A DNA stretch of 64,000 nt from Methylobacter tundripaludum SV96 (GCF_000190755.2 NZ_JH109152.1:2545937-2609936); one strand, 5' to 3'. Shown: positions 24,623-34,640, counted from the first letter of the stretch. Translations and numbers: made by a program. The notes: generated from the letters alone by a model not told the origin.

Positions 24623-25423
24623 ATGTTTTTATTTAACAGCCATGATGGCGGCGTGGCCGACCGGAATTTAACGCCTTCGGGTGACGAGGCGAGTTCGTTA
24701 GTGCAAAAAAAACCATCATTATTTGCAGCCTTAACCGGCGAAGAACATCCGCGCTTTATGGGTGGATTGCTGTTGATTTTAGTGCTGCTGTTGCATGTAT
24801 GGGCGGGGCTTTGGCTTTTAAAACCCACCGAGAAACCCAAAACGCCATCGCTGATGGTGATGGAGGTCTCGCTAGTTTCTACGCCGAGTCAAAAAGCCGA
24901 AATTACACCGCCGGCGCCCCCAAAACCGGTGCCGCCAAAACCGGAACCGCCGAAAAAACAACCCGTCAAACAGCCGGTCAAGAAGAAAATGCCGGTGATT
25001 CCCAAGCAGGCGGAGCTACCGAAACCGCAGACCATTGCTGAAGAAAAGCCGGTGCCGTCCAATTCCGCGCCGACACCTCCAGTCTCAGCGCCACCACAAG
25101 CGGTCAGTCGGCCTGCTCCTCCTGCTGTAGTCAGCAGCGAACCGAGAATCAGCACCGGCGTGATTCCATTGGAACGAATCCCTCCCAAGTACCCGGCGCG
25201 GGCGGCTAACCGCCATATCGAAGGTTGGGTGAAAATCGAATTTACTATTACCACGAGCGGTACCGTTGAAAATGCCGTAGTTGTTGAGGCGGAACCCGAG
25301 GAAATCTTTGATGAGGCTGCGTTGAAAGCGATTAATCAATGGATCTTCAAGGAAAAAATAGTTGACGGTGTAGCGGTTGAGCAGCGTGCTGTTCAGACGT
25401 TGCAATTTAAATTAACAAGATAA
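24623..25423 (+). CDS. tonB: Energy transducer TonB
   Basis: 266 residues: cytoplasmic N-terminus of about 45 residues (longer than usual), TM anchor GGLLLILVLLLHVWAGLWLL, a Pro/Lys-rich periplasmic spacer (PPAPPKPVPPKPEPPKK and onward), then the C-terminal TonB domain (PPKYPARAANRHIEGWVKIEF, DEAALKAINQWIF). It links ExbB/ExbD proton flow to outer-membrane receptors. It lies with exbB and exbD downstream of two TonB receptors, so it probably serves those. Confidence 0.95.
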   Translation: MFLFNSHDGGVADRNLTPSGDEASSLVQKKPSLFAALTGEEHPRFMGGLLLILVLLLHVWAGLWLLKPTEKPKTPSLMVMEVSLVSTPSQKAEITPPAPPKPVPPKPEPPKKQPVKQPVKKKMPVIPKQAELPKPQTIAEEKPVPSNSAPTPPVSAPPQAVSRPAPPAVVSSEPRISTGVIPLERIPPKYPARAANRHIEGWVKIEFTITTSGTVENAVVVEAEPEEIFDEAALKAINQWIFKEKIVDGVAVEQRAVQTLQFKLTR

Positions 25424-25560
25424 TCGGTTTACGCTTTACGGACTTACATTGGACATACCGGGACTGATATTCAGCGGTTTTGGTATGAACTTAAAAAATA
25501 GCGATCAGTTAGATGATTGCGCCCCTGTGTTTATTTGAATAATTAAAAAAGGAGATCTTA

Positions 25561-26226
25561 ATGCCCCATCATATTGCGCCAGAAGTTATTATCGACGGTA
25601 CCTTATACACGTTACTGGCCTTCTCAGTGGTCACCTGGACATTGATTCTTTTCAAGATCTGGCAGTTCACCAAGAATAGCTTTTATAACCGGGCTTTTAA
25701 CAAGGTATTTTGGGATGCGGCCAATCTGGAGCAGGCGAAAACGTTGCCTGCCGAGATAGCCAGAGGGCCGCAAGCGCGGATTGCACAGCAAGGTTTTGCA
25801 TGGATGAGCGAAAGTCAGCAGTCTGAGGGCCAGAGCCTTAAATATCGCGGCGTTCCGTCTGAATTACTTGAACATTCACTACTTGTTCAAATGCAGCAAG
25901 AGCAACACGCAATGGAAAGCGGCCTGACCATGCTTGCCAGTATCGGCAGCACCTCGCCGTTCGTCGGCTTGTTCGGCACGGTGTTGGGTATTATGCACGC
26001 GATGCATGAGATTACTGCCAGCGGTTCAACCAGTCTGGATGTGGTGGCAGGCCCTATCGGCGACGCGTTGGTCGCTACGGCAATCGGTATCGCGGTCGCG
26101 GTGCCGGCGGTATTAGCCTATAACTTTTTTTTGCGCCGGGTTAAACAGCAACGTGCCGGATTGGAAAACTTTGTCGTCAGTTTTATGCACATCGCCTCAA
26201 GTGCGAATGTCAACGGTAAGGAGTAG
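25561..26226 (+). CDS. exbB: Biopolymer transport protein ExbB (MotA/TolQ/ExbB family)
   Basis: 221 residues with three TM helices: near the N-terminus (YTLLAFSVVTWTLILFKIW), and two C-terminal (FVGLFGTVLGIMHAM; VATAIGIAVAVPAVLAYNFF). The motif TSPFVGLFGTVLGI and the GPIGDALVATAIG region are standard. Forms the proton channel with ExbD to power TonB. Good ribosome-binding site (AAGGAGAT); exbD follows after two bases. Confidence 0.96.
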   Translation: MPHHIAPEVIIDGTLYTLLAFSVVTWTLILFKIWQFTKNSFYNRAFNKVFWDAANLEQAKTLPAEIARGPQARIAQQGFAWMSESQQSEGQSLKYRGVPSELLEHSLLVQMQQEQHAMESGLTMLASIGSTSPFVGLFGTVLGIMHAMHEITASGSTSLDVVAGPIGDALVATAIGIAVAVPAVLAYNFFLRRVKQQRAGLENFVVSFMHIASSANVNGKE

Positions 26227-26228
26227 AC

Positions 26229-26639
26229 ATGGCTTTTAAACCGCAATCGGAAGATGAAGGAGCTATGAGCGACATTAACGTCACGCCGCTCGTCGATGTA
26301 ATGCTGGTGCTGGTGATTATTTTATTAGTGACCGCGCCGTTACTCACGCAATCCGTGCATGTTACTTTACCGAAAACCGCTGAGACCACCGCGGATATTA
26401 AAGAACAACCGTTACAGCTCGGTATCGATGCGCAGGGGGTTATCACATTGAATAAGCTCCCAATCGCCGACCATGCCGCATTGGAGAGCGCATTGAAGGC
26501 AGAGCTTTTAAAAAATCCTGAAATCGGCTTGCATTTATATGCCGATCAGGATGTTGTTTATTCGAAGGTTGCCGAAGTCATGGCGACTGTGCAACATTCC
26601 GGGATTGCTAAAATAGCGTTCGTGACTGAGAAACAGTAG
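26229..26639 (+). CDS. exbD: Biopolymer transport protein ExbD
   Basis: 136 residues. Short cytoplasmic N-terminus (SEDEGAMSDINVTPLVD), single TM helix with the proton-relay Asp (PLVDVMLVLVIILLV), and a periplasmic domain ending ATVQHSGIAKIAFV. Works with ExbB and TonB. It is the last gene of the tonB-exbB-exbD set. Confidence 0.96.
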   Translation: MAFKPQSEDEGAMSDINVTPLVDVMLVLVIILLVTAPLLTQSVHVTLPKTAETTADIKEQPLQLGIDAQGVITLNKLPIADHAALESALKAELLKNPEIGLHLYADQDVVYSKVAEVMATVQHSGIAKIAFVTEKQ

Positions 26640-27041
26640 TCAATTTCCCCGCAGTAACTTAAGACATAAAGCCACGAAGAAACGGGAGGAAGCCTCCGTG
26701 AAAATCCGTATTCTTCGTGGTTTGTTAATAATTTATATACACTTTGTATACAAATTAACTCATTGATTAAGGACGGCTTTCAGTCTAATTTTATTCGGTG
26801 CGTATGGGGGCTGTGGTGTCGATCCCCTAGATCAGTGTATATTAAGCGATTAACTTTTAGCCCTTTTGTTCGAAAAGCCCTATGCGAATCCTGCCTTTTG
26901 AAGCTTTTTTACCCATTTTGTTGCATTAAGCAATGCGTTATCGCTTATTGAAATTTAAACGCATTCGGTGAAAACGACTTCGCGATGCGTGAAAAATCAA
27001 CAGCTTTTGTTCAAATTTTGCCAGTCATTTAAGGTATAAAA
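26640..27041. other. Intergenic region exbD-nhaD with a CACGAAG repeat
   Basis: About 400 bp. GCCACGAAGAA at 26671 and TTCTTCGTGGTTT near 26710-26724 form an inverted repeat around GGAGGAAGCCTCC, a small hairpin of its own. It may terminate exbD transcription. The rest is A/T-rich with no supported gene; a 62-codon ORF (26763-26951) has no ribosome-binding site or recognisable features. Confidence 0.6.
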
Positions 27042-28535
27042 ATGCCGTTTTGCTCAAAATATATTCCGATCCTACTTGCCCTGTTTTTTCCTTTCTTATC
27101 AATGGCTGCCGATGAAGCAGGCGCTATTAGCCAAGTACAGCCATTAGATTTGACTCAGCATTGGGCCGGTTATTTGGCTTTGACAGTTTTTGCCGTTGCC
27201 TACATCCTTGCCATGACCGAGGAAGTGACTGAGTTAAAAAAATCCAAGCCGATGGTGTTTGCGGCGAGTCTCATCTGGATATTTATTGCCGTTTTTTATA
27301 CCAAGGCCGGGATGAGCGAGCAAGCGGGTGTTGCGTTCCGCGCTACTCTTGAAAGTTATGGCGAGCTGTTTTTGTTCATCATGGTCTCGATGACTTATTT
27401 GAATGCGATGGAAGACCGAGGGGTATTTGACAGCCTGCGGGTCTGGTTATTGAGCAAGAACTTCAGCTATCGGCAATTATTCTGGATTACCGGTTTCCAG
27501 TCGTTCTTTATTTCGTCCGGTTGCAACAATCTGACCACAGCGTTGCTGATGGGCTCGGTTATTCTGGCGATGGGCAAAGATTGCCCGCGCTTTGTTGCCT
27601 TATCCTGCATCAATGTTGTGGTAGCCTCCAATGCGGGTGGCTCGTTCAGCCCTTTTGGCGACATCACTACGTTGCTGGTCTGGCAAAAAGGCGTTGTGCC
27701 GTTTACCGACTTCTTTTCCCTGTTGATTCCGGCCATCATCAACTTCGTAATACCTGCCGCGATCATGCATTTCTTTATTCCGCAACAAAGACCCGCAGCG
27801 GTAATGGAAGCTCAGGAAATGAAGCGGGGCGCCTGGATAATCATCTTTTTGTTCGTGTTGACCATTATTACCTCGGCTTGCTTCGAAAACTTCCTGGGTC
27901 TGCCGCCCGCAGCCGGGATGATGATGGGATTGACCTATTTGAAGTTTTTCAGTTATTACCTGCAAAAAACCAGCAATGCTCATTCCGTATTGATACCCGT
28001 GGATTTGACCGATGTCAAAATCGATCATTTTGCGCCGATGAAATATATGAACAATCCGCCGGCAGAGGTAAATCAACAACTGGCGAAGGAGCTGCCTTTT
28101 GATATTTTTCAGAAAGTTGCCAATTTGGAATGGGACACTTTGCTGTTTTTTTACGGTGTCATGGTAGGCGTCGGAGGTCTGAGCTTTATCGGCTATATGG
28201 AAGTGGCATCCCACCATCTTTACGGCAGCATTGACCCCACTGTAGCCAATATTCTGGTGGGCTTCGCCTCAGCATTCGTGGATAACGGCACTATTATGTT
28301 GTCTGTACTGACTATGGCGCCGGATATTTCCGAAGGACAATGGCTGCTGGTAACATTGACCGCCGGTGTGGGCGGCAGCATGTTGGCGGTAGGTTCCGCA
28401 GCAGGCGTGGGCTTAATGGGACAAGCTAAAGGAATTTACACCTTCACTAGCCATTTGAAATGGGCGCCGGTCATCGTATTGGGTTACTTCGGTAGCATAG
28501 CCGCTCACTTTCTTATCAATGGGCGTTATTTTTAG
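27042..28535 (+). CDS. nhaD: Sodium:proton antiporter NhaD
   Basis: 497 residues. An N-terminal signal-like helix (YIPILLALFFPFLSMAA) precedes about 12 TM segments. The NhaD signatures SSGCNNLTTALLMGS, NAGGSFSPFGD and SAFVDNGTIMLSVL are visible. It exchanges cytoplasmic Na+ (or Li+) for external H+, giving salt and alkaline tolerance. It stands next to the potassium transporter kup, making an ion-homeostasis pair. Confidence 0.94.
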   Translation: MPFCSKYIPILLALFFPFLSMAADEAGAISQVQPLDLTQHWAGYLALTVFAVAYILAMTEEVTELKKSKPMVFAASLIWIFIAVFYTKAGMSEQAGVAFRATLESYGELFLFIMVSMTYLNAMEDRGVFDSLRVWLLSKNFSYRQLFWITGFQSFFISSGCNNLTTALLMGSVILAMGKDCPRFVALSCINVVVASNAGGSFSPFGDITTLLVWQKGVVPFTDFFSLLIPAIINFVIPAAIMHFFIPQQRPAAVMEAQEMKRGAWIIIFLFVLTIITSACFENFLGLPPAAGMMMGLTYLKFFSYYLQKTSNAHSVLIPVDLTDVKIDHFAPMKYMNNPPAEVNQQLAKELPFDIFQKVANLEWDTLLFFYGVMVGVGGLSFIGYMEVASHHLYGSIDPTVANILVGFASAFVDNGTIMLSVLTMAPDISEGQWLLVTLTAGVGGSMLAVGSAAGVGLMGQAKGIYTFTSHLKWAPVIVLGYFGSIAAHFLINGRYF

Positions 28536-28633
28536 GCGATCCCTAAATTAACTTAAGGGAAATGCGGTTGTGATTTTACCGCCTACCTGGACAGTGTTTC
28601 GGCTGGTTTTTTTTACCTAATTCACTATTTATT

Positions 28634-30520
28634 ATGTCGATAAGTTCACAGGGTCATTCCAAACGACAAGTAACCGTTTTAGCGCTGAGTGCAATCGGTG
28701 TTGTATTCGGCGATATTGGCACTAGCCCCTTATATGCGGTCAAGGAAGTTTTCGGCAGTCATTTGCCGATTGATAAACCCCATGTGCTAGGCGTGCTATC
28801 GCTGATTTTTTGGTCCTTGACTTTGGTGGTAACCACCAAATACGCAATCTTTATTATGCGCGCTAATAATAAAGGCGAAGGCGGCATCATGGCGCTAATG
28901 GCTTTAGCGTTGCAAAGCGCTAACGATAATCCGAAAAAAGCACGCTTTATCATTACCATCGGTTTGCTCGGCGCCGCTTTGTTTTACGGCGACAGCATTA
29001 TTACCCCTGCAATATCGGTATTAAGTGCAGTCGAAGGCTTGCAAATCATTGCGCCTTCTTTAAGCCATTATGTATTGCCGATTGCTATTACGGTTCTCAG
29101 CGCTCTTTTCATTGTGCAAGCTAAAGGTACGGGAGCGGTCGGAAAAATGTTTTCACCCATCATGTGTCTTTGGTTTGCTATTTTGGGCATTCTCGGCATA
29201 AATAATATTATCAATACGCCCGCTGTATTGGCCGCAGTTAACCCTTATTACGCGGTTCATTTATTGCTTGAATTAGGCTGGCACGGTTTTTTAATTATGG
29301 GCGCGGTGGTTTTGGCAATAACCGGTGCCGAGGCGCTTTATGCCGACATGGGGCATTTCGGTTTGAAACCCATCCGTTATGCCTGGTTCAGCTTTGTTTT
29401 TCCTGCCTTATTACTGAACTATTTCGGACAGGGAGCGTTACTGCTTGATCACCCTGAGGCGGTGAAAAATCCATTCTATTTGATGGCGCCGACCTGGGCG
29501 ATGTATCCGCTATTAATTTTGTCGACACTGGCGTCGGTTATTGCCTCCCAAGCGGTAATATCCGGTGCATTCTCGGTTACAAGACAAGCCATACAGCTTG
29601 GCTACTGTCCACGCATGAATATTTCGCATACTTCGGGTCAAGAAGTAGGGCAAGTGTATATTCCTGCCATCAATTGGTTATTGATGGTCTCGGTATTTGT
29701 AGTGGTATTGAGTTTCGAGTCTTCCTCGGCACTTGCTTCCGCTTATGGCATTGCCGTTACCGGAACTATGATTGTCGATACTCTTTTGGCGTTTATCGTC
29801 ATTAAAGGAATTTGGCAATGGAAAAAATCGGCCAGTGTTGCTTTTTTGACAACTTTTTTAACGGTAGATTTTTTGTTTCTTTCTTCTAACAGTTTAAAAA
29901 TACCGACCGGCGGCTGGTTGCCTTTGATCATCGGAGCTGTGCTGTTCTTGATGATGACGACCTGGATTAAAGGTCGTGCCTTGTTGGCGGAATATATGGA
30001 TGAGAGGCGTGTGCTGTTTGAGGACTTGGAAGATAAAATAATAAGTCATCAGGCAGTAACCGTTAAAGGTTCGGCCATTTATCTGGCTAAAAGCGTACAT
30101 GGCGTGCCACAGGTATTTTTACACAATTTCGAGCACAACCATGTATTGCATGAACAAATCATGGTGTTAACCATTGTCACTAAAGATGAGCCGTACGTTG
30201 ATGTGGCGCACCGGATCAAGATTCGCGCATTTGGCAAGAATAACAATTTTTATCGGGTTAAACTTTATTATGGTTTTATGCAAAATCCTGATGTCAGACA
30301 AGCTTTGGAACAGTGCGCTCAGGAAGGCTTAAACATCGATTTCAAGCAGACATCGTTTTTTATCGGTAGTGAAAGGGTCTCTTTCCGGAAAAAAAGTCCC
30401 ATGCCTAAATGGCGCAGGCCCTTATTCAGGTTTTTATTCCACAATGCCTCAAGCGCGATAGAATTTTTCAAAATTCCCGTTGAGCGCGTCATTGAGCTGG
30501 GTATCCGTATCGAACTTTAG
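28634..30520 (+). CDS. kup: Low-affinity potassium transporter Kup
   Basis: 628 residues, standard length. N-terminal GDIGTSPLYAVKEVF is the KUP/HAK hallmark; further YGDSIITPAISVLSAVEGL and GAEALYADMGHFG. About 12 TM helices followed by a C-terminal cytoplasmic domain of about 170 residues (MDERRVLFEDLED onward). Imports K+ with H+. Follows nhaD with a 98-bp gap on the same strand. Confidence 0.97.
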   Translation: MSISSQGHSKRQVTVLALSAIGVVFGDIGTSPLYAVKEVFGSHLPIDKPHVLGVLSLIFWSLTLVVTTKYAIFIMRANNKGEGGIMALMALALQSANDNPKKARFIITIGLLGAALFYGDSIITPAISVLSAVEGLQIIAPSLSHYVLPIAITVLSALFIVQAKGTGAVGKMFSPIMCLWFAILGILGINNIINTPAVLAAVNPYYAVHLLLELGWHGFLIMGAVVLAITGAEALYADMGHFGLKPIRYAWFSFVFPALLLNYFGQGALLLDHPEAVKNPFYLMAPTWAMYPLLILSTLASVIASQAVISGAFSVTRQAIQLGYCPRMNISHTSGQEVGQVYIPAINWLLMVSVFVVVLSFESSSALASAYGIAVTGTMIVDTLLAFIVIKGIWQWKKSASVAFLTTFLTVDFLFLSSNSLKIPTGGWLPLIIGAVLFLMMTTWIKGRALLAEYMDERRVLFEDLEDKIISHQAVTVKGSAIYLAKSVHGVPQVFLHNFEHNHVLHEQIMVLTIVTKDEPYVDVAHRIKIRAFGKNNNFYRVKLYYGFMQNPDVRQALEQCAQEGLNIDFKQTSFFIGSERVSFRKKSPMPKWRRPLFRFLFHNASSAIEFFKIPVERVIELGIRIEL

Positions 30521-30630
30521 CGGTGTGTAAGGGGTGACTTTTGTTCGTCAATTCAATTGCTTATTGGAGTCTGTCCGGGAATTGTGTTTTCACAAAAGTC
30601 TATTGCTGACCTCTAACACGAAATCTTCGT

Positions 30631-31146
30631 TTATACCGCTACTGCGTTCAAATTCTCGTCTTCATACAAGCGTGTTTTCTTCCAGCCGGCAAATTTGCTG
30701 TCATAAAATTCAAGATCATTATCAATCGAAAATTCATAACAACTTCTGAACAGCTTGGCGGTACGAAACGCATGCAATTCATCATCCGCCGTTACTTTAT
30801 CGACATTGCCAACCTGAAAGGTTTTATTCCTGGATTTGCAATTGCTGACCCAAAAAACGGTATAGCAAAGATAGCTTTTGTCTTTGCGATGATCATACTT
30901 GATGGTTCTGGACACGCCCGTGACACCGGTGGTGGTTTTATTTTTGGGCGGCTTAAGGAATCGTGTCTTGCTGCCTTTTAAAACGGTCAGCATTTGATCA
31001 CGCCAGGTAATTGCGGCTTTCAACGATTTTCCTTTGTTGCCCCACAATTTATGTGAAAAATAGCGGCTGCTTTCTTTGCCGCGCCTTACGATGCGTACCT
31101 GAAAACCGAATACATCGGGTTCGGTAATATGTTTATTTTTTGCCAT
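30631..31146 (-). CDS. AP2/ERF-like DNA-binding domain protein
   Basis: 171 residues with two AP2-like halves. The first (about residues 12-55) reads VFGFQVRIVRRGKESSRYFS then KSLKAAITWRDQML; the second (about 70-140) reads GVTGVSRTIKYDHRKDKSYL then AFRTAKLFRSCYEF. Each has the GxxGV-strand pattern followed by the Ala-rich helix of AP2 domains. Bacterial AP2 domains occur in homing endonucleases and small regulators; no nuclease motif is seen here. Basic protein, probably DNA-binding. Alone, minus strand. Family assignment is by pattern, moderate confidence. Confidence 0.65.
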   Translation of the reverse strand: MAKNKHITEPDVFGFQVRIVRRGKESSRYFSHKLWGNKGKSLKAAITWRDQMLTVLKGSKTRFLKPPKNKTTTGVTGVSRTIKYDHRKDKSYLCYTVFWVSNCKSRNKTFQVGNVDKVTADDELHAFRTAKLFRSCYEFSIDNDLEFYDSKFAGWKKTRLYEDENLNAVAV

Positions 31147-31421
31147 GATAGAATTCCATCAAACGAATGAATTGAATGAATTTAACAGCCAAGTTAGGGC
31201 GACAGGACTTAAAAAAACCTGCGTAGAGCAAATCCCTGACTCTATTGTAAGCTATTGATGACAAATTATGGCTAAAATTAAAATTAAAGCAAGCTAAAAA
31301 TAACAACAATTTAGACAAATCCCTACTAATCTAGTGTACAATTTCACCAATCCACTGCTTCAGTGGCTAACACTAAAGTTAACAGTCTTTTGTTTTTTCA
31401 CTATTTATTTGGAGATAATCA

Positions 31422-32024
31422 ATGAGCGTATTAGTCGGTAAACAAGCACCTGATTTTACAGTTCCTGCCGTTCTGGGCGATGGTCAAATAGTTGATTCAT
31501 TTAGTTTTTCTGAGGCGACTGGCGGAAAATATGCGGTAGTGTTTTTCTACCCGTTAGATTTCACCTTTGTTTGTCCAAGTGAGTTGATTGCTTTAGATCA
31601 CCGTATGGATGCATTCAAAAGCCGTAATGTCGAAGTGATTGCCGTGTCTATAGACTCTCATTTCACCCACAACGCATGGCGTAATACGCCCGTCAATAAA
31701 GGCGGTATAGGTCCTGTCCGTTACACAATGGCTGCGGATATATCTCACTCTATTTGTAAAGATTATGATGTTGAAGCGAGTGGTGGCGTGGCTTACCGCG
31801 GCACATTCCTGATCGATCGCGCCGGTATGGTTCGTCATCAGGTTGTTAACGATCTGCCTTTAGGCCGCGACATGGATGAACTGTTGCGCATGATTGATGC
31901 CTTACAATTCCACGAAGAACATGGCGAAGTATGTCCAGCAGGCTGGCATAAAGGCGATTCAGGTATGAACGCAAATCCTGCCGGTGTTGCAGAATACTTG
32001 GATAAAAATGCCGACAAGCTGTAA
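31422..32024 (+). CDS. 2-Cys peroxiredoxin (AhpC/TSA family)
   Basis: 200 residues. Peroxidatic Cys in DFTFVCPSEL and resolving Cys in HGEVCPAGWHKG mark a typical 2-Cys peroxiredoxin that reduces H2O2 and alkyl hydroperoxides using thioredoxin. GGVAYRGTFLID is also typical. Strong ribosome-binding site (TTGGAGATAATC). A possible extended -10 (TGTACAAT, 31335-31342) lies upstream. A clean terminator follows. Confidence 0.95.
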   Translation: MSVLVGKQAPDFTVPAVLGDGQIVDSFSFSEATGGKYAVVFFYPLDFTFVCPSELIALDHRMDAFKSRNVEVIAVSIDSHFTHNAWRNTPVNKGGIGPVRYTMAADISHSICKDYDVEASGGVAYRGTFLIDRAGMVRHQVVNDLPLGRDMDELLRMIDALQFHEEHGEVCPAGWHKGDSGMNANPAGVAEYLDKNADKL

Positions 32025-32072
32025 GTAACAGCCGGTTATTGGGTCGGTCCAACAGGCCGCCCAATATAAAAT

Positions 32073-32109
32073 AAAAAAGGCTTAGACATTGATTGTCTAA
32101 GCCTTTTTT
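32073..32109 (+). terminator. Rho-independent terminator after peroxiredoxin
   Basis: AAAAAAGGCTTAGACA and TGTCTAAGCCTTTTTT form a 16-bp perfect stem around a short loop with a T-run. It is symmetric and could also end transcription from the minus-strand side. Confidence 0.93.
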
Positions 32110-32204
32110 ATTGCGCCCGGAGAGGATAAACAGGCGGATTAATTCTCGGTCAAAGCGATGTTGATATTCCTTGGCAGCATGAGGAGAGGGGTTAGGCTTA
32201 CTCG

Positions 32205-32990
32205 CTATTCCGCTTTGTTTTGTGCGACAGCCGGCGCTTCATCGAGAAATTTTCGGTAATTAATTGAAACCTTAAGCCCTGCAAAGCGCCCGGCCATTCT
32301 AACCAGCTCCTGGGTCCTTTTATCAAAACTGATTTTAACCTCGTTTAAAGCGCGATCCTCATAGCCTTCTTCTATATGATGAGTTTCCAGCAGAAAACGG
32401 TAAATATAGACTTCCTGTTCTCCTTCATCCTTGATTTCAAAAGGTTCTCCCAGTTGTGCCAGAACGGCCGGTTTTTTGGGCAAATCATCGGAAATTTTTT
32501 CCAGCAATGCCGAGTTGGCTTTGAGCTGTTGTTTTTCTTTGTCGATTTCGGCTCCGCCTATAGAGCGTAAAGAAACCTCTAAAAACTTGGGCGGGGCAAT
32601 CGCCAAAAAAAGTGAAGAAAACGACCAGGCAATCAAACGATTTTCTTTATTAAAATTTAAATCCGAATAAAATTTTACTTCCGGCTTGATCAGGTTATTG
32701 TTGCCGTCAACCTTGCGAAACCAGTATCGCCAGCGTCTGCCTTCCGGTGTTGGGTCATCCTGGCTGGCATAAAGTTTGGACAGGGAAACAAAATCCTTGC
32801 TGTAAAGAATGGGATCCTTGAAGCGCAAGGTAAATTCATCATTGGCTACGACGGAAAAGTGGCGGTCGAACTCATCCATCTGCAAGTAGACTTGATAAGC
32901 CCTAACCCAGTACATGCAACCGGATAATGAAGCTGTCAGTGCCAGTAAAAAAATAATGCGAAGACTTCGTTTGATTATTCCGGTTTTCAT
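32205..32990 (-). CDS. Putative lipoprotein of unknown function
   Basis: 261 residues with a lipoprotein signal peptide (IIFLLALTASLSGC). The mature part has no recognised domain; it contains RRWRYWFRKVDGNNN and a Lys/Glu-rich middle. It ends 11 bp after hslO in the same direction, so it probably shares that operon. Possibly an envelope-associated protein. I do not recognise the family. Confidence 0.75.
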   Translation of the reverse strand: MKTGIIKRSLRIIFLLALTASLSGCMYWVRAYQVYLQMDEFDRHFSVVANDEFTLRFKDPILYSKDFVSLSKLYASQDDPTPEGRRWRYWFRKVDGNNNLIKPEVKFYSDLNFNKENRLIAWSFSSLFLAIAPPKFLEVSLRSIGGAEIDKEKQQLKANSALLEKISDDLPKKPAVLAQLGEPFEIKDEGEQEVYIYRFLLETHHIEEGYEDRALNEVKISFDKRTQELVRMAGRFAGLKVSINYRKFLDEAPAVAQNKAE

Positions 32991-33001
32991 GGGATTGGTG
33001 A

Positions 33002-33871
33002 TTAATGTCGTGTTCCGGAGTTTGGAACGGTACTTTTCTGAGACAGGATATTCTCCACGTCAACTTTATCAAAGCGGTAGTGTTCGCTACAGAATTCGCA
33101 GTTTACTTCAATAATATCGCGCTCCTTTAGAATATCTTCCAGTTCGGTCCGGCCCATAGCGAATAATGTTTTTTCGATGTTTGGCCGTGAGCAGGCGCAG
33201 CTAAATTCAACCGGTTCCGCGTCAAACAGCCTGACTTTTTCCTGATTGAATAATCGATACAATAGCTGTTCGCAATCCAGTTCGAACAGTTCCTGCTCGG
33301 TTACTGTGTTTGCCAGTATTTCGATATGCTCCCAATCAGCCTCATAATTTTCCTGCGCCGGAAGTTCCTGCAATAATAATCCTACGGCATGGGTTGCATT
33401 GGCAAATAGCCACAAGCGAGTCTTAAGTTGCTCGGATTGCTCAAAATAGGTTTGCAAAACGGTAGCCAAATTGTTGCCCTGAAGCGGGACGATGCCCTGA
33501 TAAGGCGCGCCGTTTTCCGATTCTATGGTTAACACCAGCCGCCCTTGTCCGAACATGGATTCTAACGGGCCGGCGGCTATGTTTTCCTTGCCTCTTACCA
33601 AGCCTCTTATTTTTCGCTGATCCGTAGCCTGCGCAACCAGTGTTTTAATATCACCGTCGCCTTGGGCCTGAAGGATCATCGAGCCTTTAAACTTGACGGT
33701 AGCCGACAACATAACTACGGCCGCCAGCGCTTGTCCCAACTGCTGCTGCACGATTTCAGAACCGCGCTGATGAAGTTTTGCCGCTTGCCAGCTGGTGGTT
33801 AATTTGACCCATTCTCCGCGAACGCCCAGCTCTTCAAATAAAAAACGGCGTAATAAATCTTGCTCTATCAT
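33002..33871 (-). CDS. hslO: Redox-regulated chaperone Hsp33
   Basis: 289 residues. Holdase activated by oxidation. The C-terminal zinc centre is visible: FSCACSRPN (CxC) and [12 protein letters not shown] (CxxC), the four Cys that form disulfides on oxidative stress. N-terminal domain includes [15 protein letters not shown]. Located near a peroxiredoxin and a methionine sulfoxide reductase, a small oxidative-stress neighbourhood. Divergent from msrA. Confidence 0.96.
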   Translation of the reverse strand: MIEQDLLRRFLFEELGVRGEWVKLTTSWQAAKLHQRGSEIVQQQLGQALAAVVMLSATVKFKGSMILQAQGDGDIKTLVAQATDQRKIRGLVRGKENIAAGPLESMFGQGRLVLTIESENGAPYQGIVPLQGNNLATVLQTYFEQSEQLKTRLWLFANATHAVGLLLQELPAQENYEADWEHIEILANTVTEQELFELDCEQLLYRLFNQEKVRLFDAEPVEFSCACSRPNIEKTLFAMGRTELEDILKERDIIEVNCEFCSEHYRFDKVDVENILSQKSTVPNSGTRH

Positions 33872-33958
33872 GTTTCTCCAGTTAAAAAATCGTGCATTTT
33901 GTTACATCAGGATCATAATAATCTTTGCCCAAACAGTCTTATAAAAATACCACAAGCC

Positions 33959-34588
33959 ATGATTTTTTCGTCAAAAAAATTGACTCTACCTGATCCCAAA
34001 GAAGCTTTACCCGGCCGAAATACCCCCATGCCTGTTACAAACAGGCATTTTGTAACAGGCAACCCGATAGTTCCACCGTTTCCGGAGACTATGGAGCAGG
34101 CCTTGTTTGGAATGGGCTGCTTTTGGGGAGCGGAACGGAAATTTTGGCAATGTCCCGGTGTGTTTAGCACGGCAGTCGGATATACCGGCGGTTATACCCC
34201 CAACCCGACTTATGAGGAGTTATGTACCGGTTTAACCGGGCATAATGAGGTTGTCAAAGTTATTTACGATCCGGTTCTTGTTTCATACTGCGAATTGCTC
34301 CGGCTTTTTTGGGAATCCCACAACCCCACGCAAGGTATGAGACAAGGCAATGATAGGGGGACGCAATATAGATCCGGTATTTATACTTATACCCTGCAAC
34401 AACTCGATGAAGCGCTTGAATCAAAACAACACTATCAGCATCAACTTACTCAAGCAGGTTTTGAACAAATAACTACCGAGATCATGCCGGCAAGTGAGTT
34501 TTATTATGCCGAAGATATGCACCAACAATATCTGGCCAAGAATCCTATGGGATACTGCGGTTTAGGCGGGCTAGGCGTGGTTTTTTGA
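33959..34588 (+). CDS. msrA: Peptide methionine sulfoxide reductase MsrA
   Basis: Reduces methionine-S-sulfoxide. I start at ATG 33959 ([19 protein letters not shown]), about 209 residues, matching the long E. coli-type MsrA. The catalytic Cys is in [25 protein letters not shown] and [11 protein letters not shown] follow. The C-terminal [10 protein letters not shown] keeps one recycling Cys, but the protein ends VVF and lacks the last Cys found in the E. coli type. An ORF extension upstream to 33860 overlaps hslO and is not conserved. Confidence 0.94.
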   Translation: MIFSSKKLTLPDPKEALPGRNTPMPVTNRHFVTGNPIVPPFPETMEQALFGMGCFWGAERKFWQCPGVFSTAVGYTGGYTPNPTYEELCTGLTGHNEVVKVIYDPVLVSYCELLRLFWESHNPTQGMRQGNDRGTQYRSGIYTYTLQQLDEALESKQHYQHQLTQAGFEQITTEIMPASEFYYAEDMHQQYLAKNPMGYCGLGGLGVVF

Positions 34589-34616
34589 CTAACGTTTGAT
34601 TACACAAGACAAAAAA

Positions 34617-34640
34617 AAGGCGGTTTAAAAAAACCGCCTT
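34617..34640. terminator. Hairpin after msrA, possible terminator
   Basis: AAGGCGGTTT and AAACCGCCTT form a 10-bp stem. The T-run needed for termination would be on the minus strand (eight A at 34611-34618), so for msrA it is at best a weak terminator or 3' stabiliser. Confidence 0.5.
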
